Shown one piece after another: positions 60,601-64,000 of a stretch of DNA of 64,000 nt. The translations under genes were made by a program, and so were the position numbers. The notes beneath the pieces are model-generated. The model had not been told where the DNA came from, did no database searches, and saw only the letters and a list, made by a program, of their open reading frames with translations. Each line of letters opens with the position of its first letter. Within the stretch, counting starts at the first letter, position 1. This stretch comes from Phalacrocorax aristotelis (Eukaryota > Chordata > Aves > Suliformes > Phalacrocoracidae): positions 62,418,205 through 62,482,204 of the forward strand of contig NC_134311.1 in assembly GCF_949628215.1 (NCBI RefSeq), given 5' to 3'.

Positions 60601-63600
60601 AACAGCAAAAAAAAAAAAATGCAAATTCCATTATGCAAAATATTCTTTCACTTTGCAGTCAGCATAACTGGAAATACAGCTTGTGGCAGAAGCCAGCATT
60701 GCTTCAGACTGCATCCGTCCTCTCCCAAGCTGCCGGCAAATCTTTTGCTATTCATTCATTCTTCCATTAAACTCTAATTGCACTAAAGTCCATCTGTTAC
60801 ACATAAGATGTGACTACTTATATAACTTTGTAAATTATTTTCTTATATCAAAGTAGCACCTGAACATGCCAGTGAAGATTTAAATCTCATTGTCCTTCCT
60901 ACTGTGCAAATACCTTACAAGAAATAGACCCTGTAATCCCAAAATTTAGAACTTAAATAAGCAGGCTACACATAGAGTAGCAAGAGTAACAGGAGCAGTG
61001 AAACAGTTTGATCAAGGTGATACAGCAAAGATAACTTGATTGGTTTCTTGATTCAGCCATACGTATTGTTAGTAGCTTTCTGAAACTGGAAACATGATGC
61101 CCATTTGCAGTTAGTGACTGAAAACGCTGGTATTCTCATGTCATTATGCATTAATACCAGTCACTCTGGTTATCAGAATGGCTTAGCAGGAAATGAACCT
61201 TACAGAGTAGCAGGGAGTGTTTTTTCCTTCAATCTCCTCGCTTCAGATCCTCTAGCTGTAAAAGAAAGATATGTTATTTGGAGAAAGGAAGGCTAAGATA
61301 TCCATTTCTGATATCCACGAATCAGAAAGAACATTTGCTGCTAGGATGTGTAAAATTTGCCCATTTCTCCATAGAACTATGGTAAGTCATGAACTTCATT
61401 CCCCACTGTGTCTTTCTTTACGTAAGCTCTGTGAAACAACATTCAGGAATGAAATAAATGGTGCTTTAAATGACACTTCGATGAAACCATTCAAGTGTGA
61501 AAGGTCTGCTTTCCCTTTCTTACACCTCTGTTGGTTGTTTTCCCTGTAGCACTATTCTCTTGGGGCTTTTAATTTTCAAATAGACTGAAACCTTTCATAC
61601 TGTCATTGCAATGCAACAGAGTCTTCCAAATAAGACTAACATCCTTGCTATTTGATTTTCATAAACTTATATTGTCATATTCTCATTTTATCTGAATGTG
61701 GGATTTTATCAGTGTTTTACAGACACTGCATATGCATTGCCTGTCCTTCCCAGTGATGTACTGTGCATACAACTACACCTTTCTCACTGTGAAATGACAG
61801 GATGGATCTATTAACACAGATACATAGAACCCTTGTATTATTGATAAGCCCTTCTTAACATGCACTTATTCCACCCTAGGAGGGGGCTGCATTTTAGCAG
61901 TGGATAAAACATATGCATAATTTCTTAGGCTTTCCCTAAATATTAGCTATTTTTACATTAATGATAACAGCCTGTGCTCCTCCAAACATGTCAGCAATGT
62001 ATATAAACTAAGAAATCCATGTTTTTTCAATAGTTACATAGCTTCACTCTTTCAAAGGATCTGTTACACAGGCTTCTCTTTAATCCTCCTGCAGAGCATC
62101 TCTTACCCCTTACCTCGTTCCCATTACTATTTTTAGAAGCCAGAGATTTAAACGTATTCTCTAAAACAGAAGATCGCATTTGGTGCAGGACAAATACAAC
62201 AAGGTCAACTGAAAAATACAGCTGCTTGGATTCTTCCATATCAGATTCTTGCATAACCCTGCATTCAGCCTGAAATCACTGTAAAGGCACATTGGGTCAG
62301 TCAGAATCAGGTATGTGATTTAGGTTCAAATGTTCCTGTCAATTTAAAAATAACATTTGTAGAGCTCTGGGATGTTGTTCCACTGCAAAACATACCAGTA
62401 GACGTGGGCACCAGGGCTTTTAAAACCGTTCTCATCTCATGTCACAAAAGCCTCAAGATATATTCAATATAAATCCTTGATTTTTGTTAGTATAATAAAG
62501 CATTTTAAGCATTTTTCTAAATATTTAAGATTTTCAGAATTTTCAAACTCATTTTTTATAATCATTTATACTCCAGAGGTGAAAAGAAAAACAGAAATAC
62601 ATGACAGACCCATTTGCAGCAATGCTTACATGACTGTTTGTATTTGAGAAGAGCATTATGAGAAATAAAGAGGAAATACTATAATCAGCACCCAGAAGCT
62701 CTGAATGATTTAACATAGAAAGTGAAAACAGGACAAACATCTTTTTCCCCGAATATTTCTCATCCTCTTTAGGACAAACTCCATTTTGTATCTGAACAAT
62801 ACTTCCAATGTAGTTCAAGTGTTTATATATATAATCACAAAAAAAAAATATTTTATGTTCCCTGGTGCTTTTAGAAAAGAAGTTTCTCTGTCACAGAGTT
62901 TGAGGCTTAAAGCCAGCTAGAAAGTGTGGCAGCTGCTCAACAGCTATTTGAGGTGAAATGTAGACAGAGGTACTTTTATACATGGAAATTTTCCCTTCCC
63001 TTTTCAAACCAGAAAACCAGGCAAGATGCCAGGAGCTACAGGCTATGAGCATGTTTGTGAAGGGGGAATTCACCTGCCAAATCACCCAAGGGCTGCACGA
63101 CCTTCCACGCCTTCTCTTCCAGAATACACCCTGAAAGAGCTCCTGCCTGCATTGCAGCCTGGAAAGATTTGAAACCATGAGCTATTCCCATGGTCCTTCC
63201 CTGGACTTTCCCCACTAACGTTATTTAAGCCTATTCTATGTCCTGCATAATAACTCTCTATGCACATAGAGAGAGGCCTCTCTCTTACTATAGACTGAAA
63301 AGGTTCAGGAACCCCTATGACAGCTTTCTAAACTAGACTGACTTCAGTCCATCCAAAACCAGGTCTACAAGACTTGATCTGGATGAATCAGCTAATGAAA
63401 AAACTGGGAAGACAGACTTCCTGCTGCCAAAGTTTAGACTAATGTTTCTATTTTATTTCTTCTCTCTACTTCCTAAACTTGGAGTAGAACTGTTTCACTG
63501 TAAATGTAGTGATGGCTGCTGAGAACACTCCTTAAAATAACCTTACCTAGGTACAACTTGAGCACGGCCACAAAATGTATAGTGTAAAGCAGCAGGTTTT

Positions 63601-64000
63601 CTTCTTTCTGACATTACATGACAAAGGTGAAATACAGCACCATCCTCATCACCCTTAACAGTAAACCACTTCAGTTGCAACATAACTTCAGCATAGCTTC
63701 ACTGGTTTCACAACACTGCTAAGTGCATGGAAAGTTTGTGCTTTCCAGCCTTGCAATGGTATTGATTCATATATTTAAAATATAAATCCCGTATGCTGTA
63801 GCAGGCAGTGTGGAAGTCAGGTCACTGACACAAAGCACCAGCAAAAACATAGTTAGTCTTCATAATTTAAAGCTTCTACAATCCCCCATGGCATACAAAT
63901 TTGGTACTTTTCCAAACCAGGAGAAAGACTACAGACAATGTTGTTTTGTTTTGCTTTTTTAACAATTCTTATTATCTTGGAACTGAGCACTATTTTGCTC

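Larger units (their letters stand above)
50153..64000. other. ANKRD55 3' UTR and 3' intergenic region, no recognised gene
   Basis: After the 3' UTR, the remaining about 13.3 kb shows only short, mutually overlapping open frames on both strands with no known motif. The longer ones (54903-55220, 55546-55887, 62891-63178) have no recognised product. A TA/CA mixed microsatellite (53640-53681) and a 16-base tandem duplication (54585-54616) are the only repeats I could call. In mammals the next gene beyond the ANKRD55 3' end is IL6ST; if synteny holds, it would start beyond this window (inference). Confidence 0.7.

Overview
The window looks like bird nuclear DNA. It is an AT-rich, intron-dominated vertebrate locus. 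All recognisable transposons are CR1-type LINEs, several ending in the ATTCTATGAT-type 3' tail usual in birds. The two youngest copies resemble galliform-type CR1 3' ends, but I cannot assign a species.

One protein-coding gene fills most of the window on the + strand. I identify it as ANKRD55 (ankyrin repeat domain 55), with eleven coding exons between 3097 and 50152. Every junction is GT/AG and every phase closes. The joined frame gives 664 residues with the upstream acceptor of the last exon, or 611 with an internal acceptor. The N-terminal half is nine ankyrin repeats. The C-terminal half is a Ser/Pro/Lys-rich tail with short motifs shared with mammalian ANKRD55.

Layout: 1-3096 is 5' flank or 5' UTR with no recognisable gene. 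Exon 1 (3097-3151) is followed by a 7.2 kb intron carrying a young CR1. Exons 2-6 (10393-21685) encode ankyrin repeats 1 to 6 in part. Intron 6 (21686-35339) is the largest and holds most of the CR1 material, from very old to young. Exons 7-8 (35340-37405) finish the ankyrin domain. The large exon 9 (38711-39372) and exons 10-11 (44844-44945, 49884-50152) encode the tail. A candidate poly(A) signal lies about 115 bases after the stop. From about 50.7 kb to the end I see only non-coding DNA.

I found no RNA gene, CRISPR array, retroviral provirus or second protein gene, and no convincing new biological system. The points most worth following are splice-site choices that would change the protein: a NAGNAG acceptor at exon 9, a stop-containing alternative donor after exon 9, an in-frame 39-base alternative donor after exon 6, and two phase-matched acceptors for the last exon. 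Two structural oddities also stand out: a GT/AC cruciform-like palindrome at 17.5 kb and a pair of identical palindromes exactly 50 bases apart at 29.6 kb.
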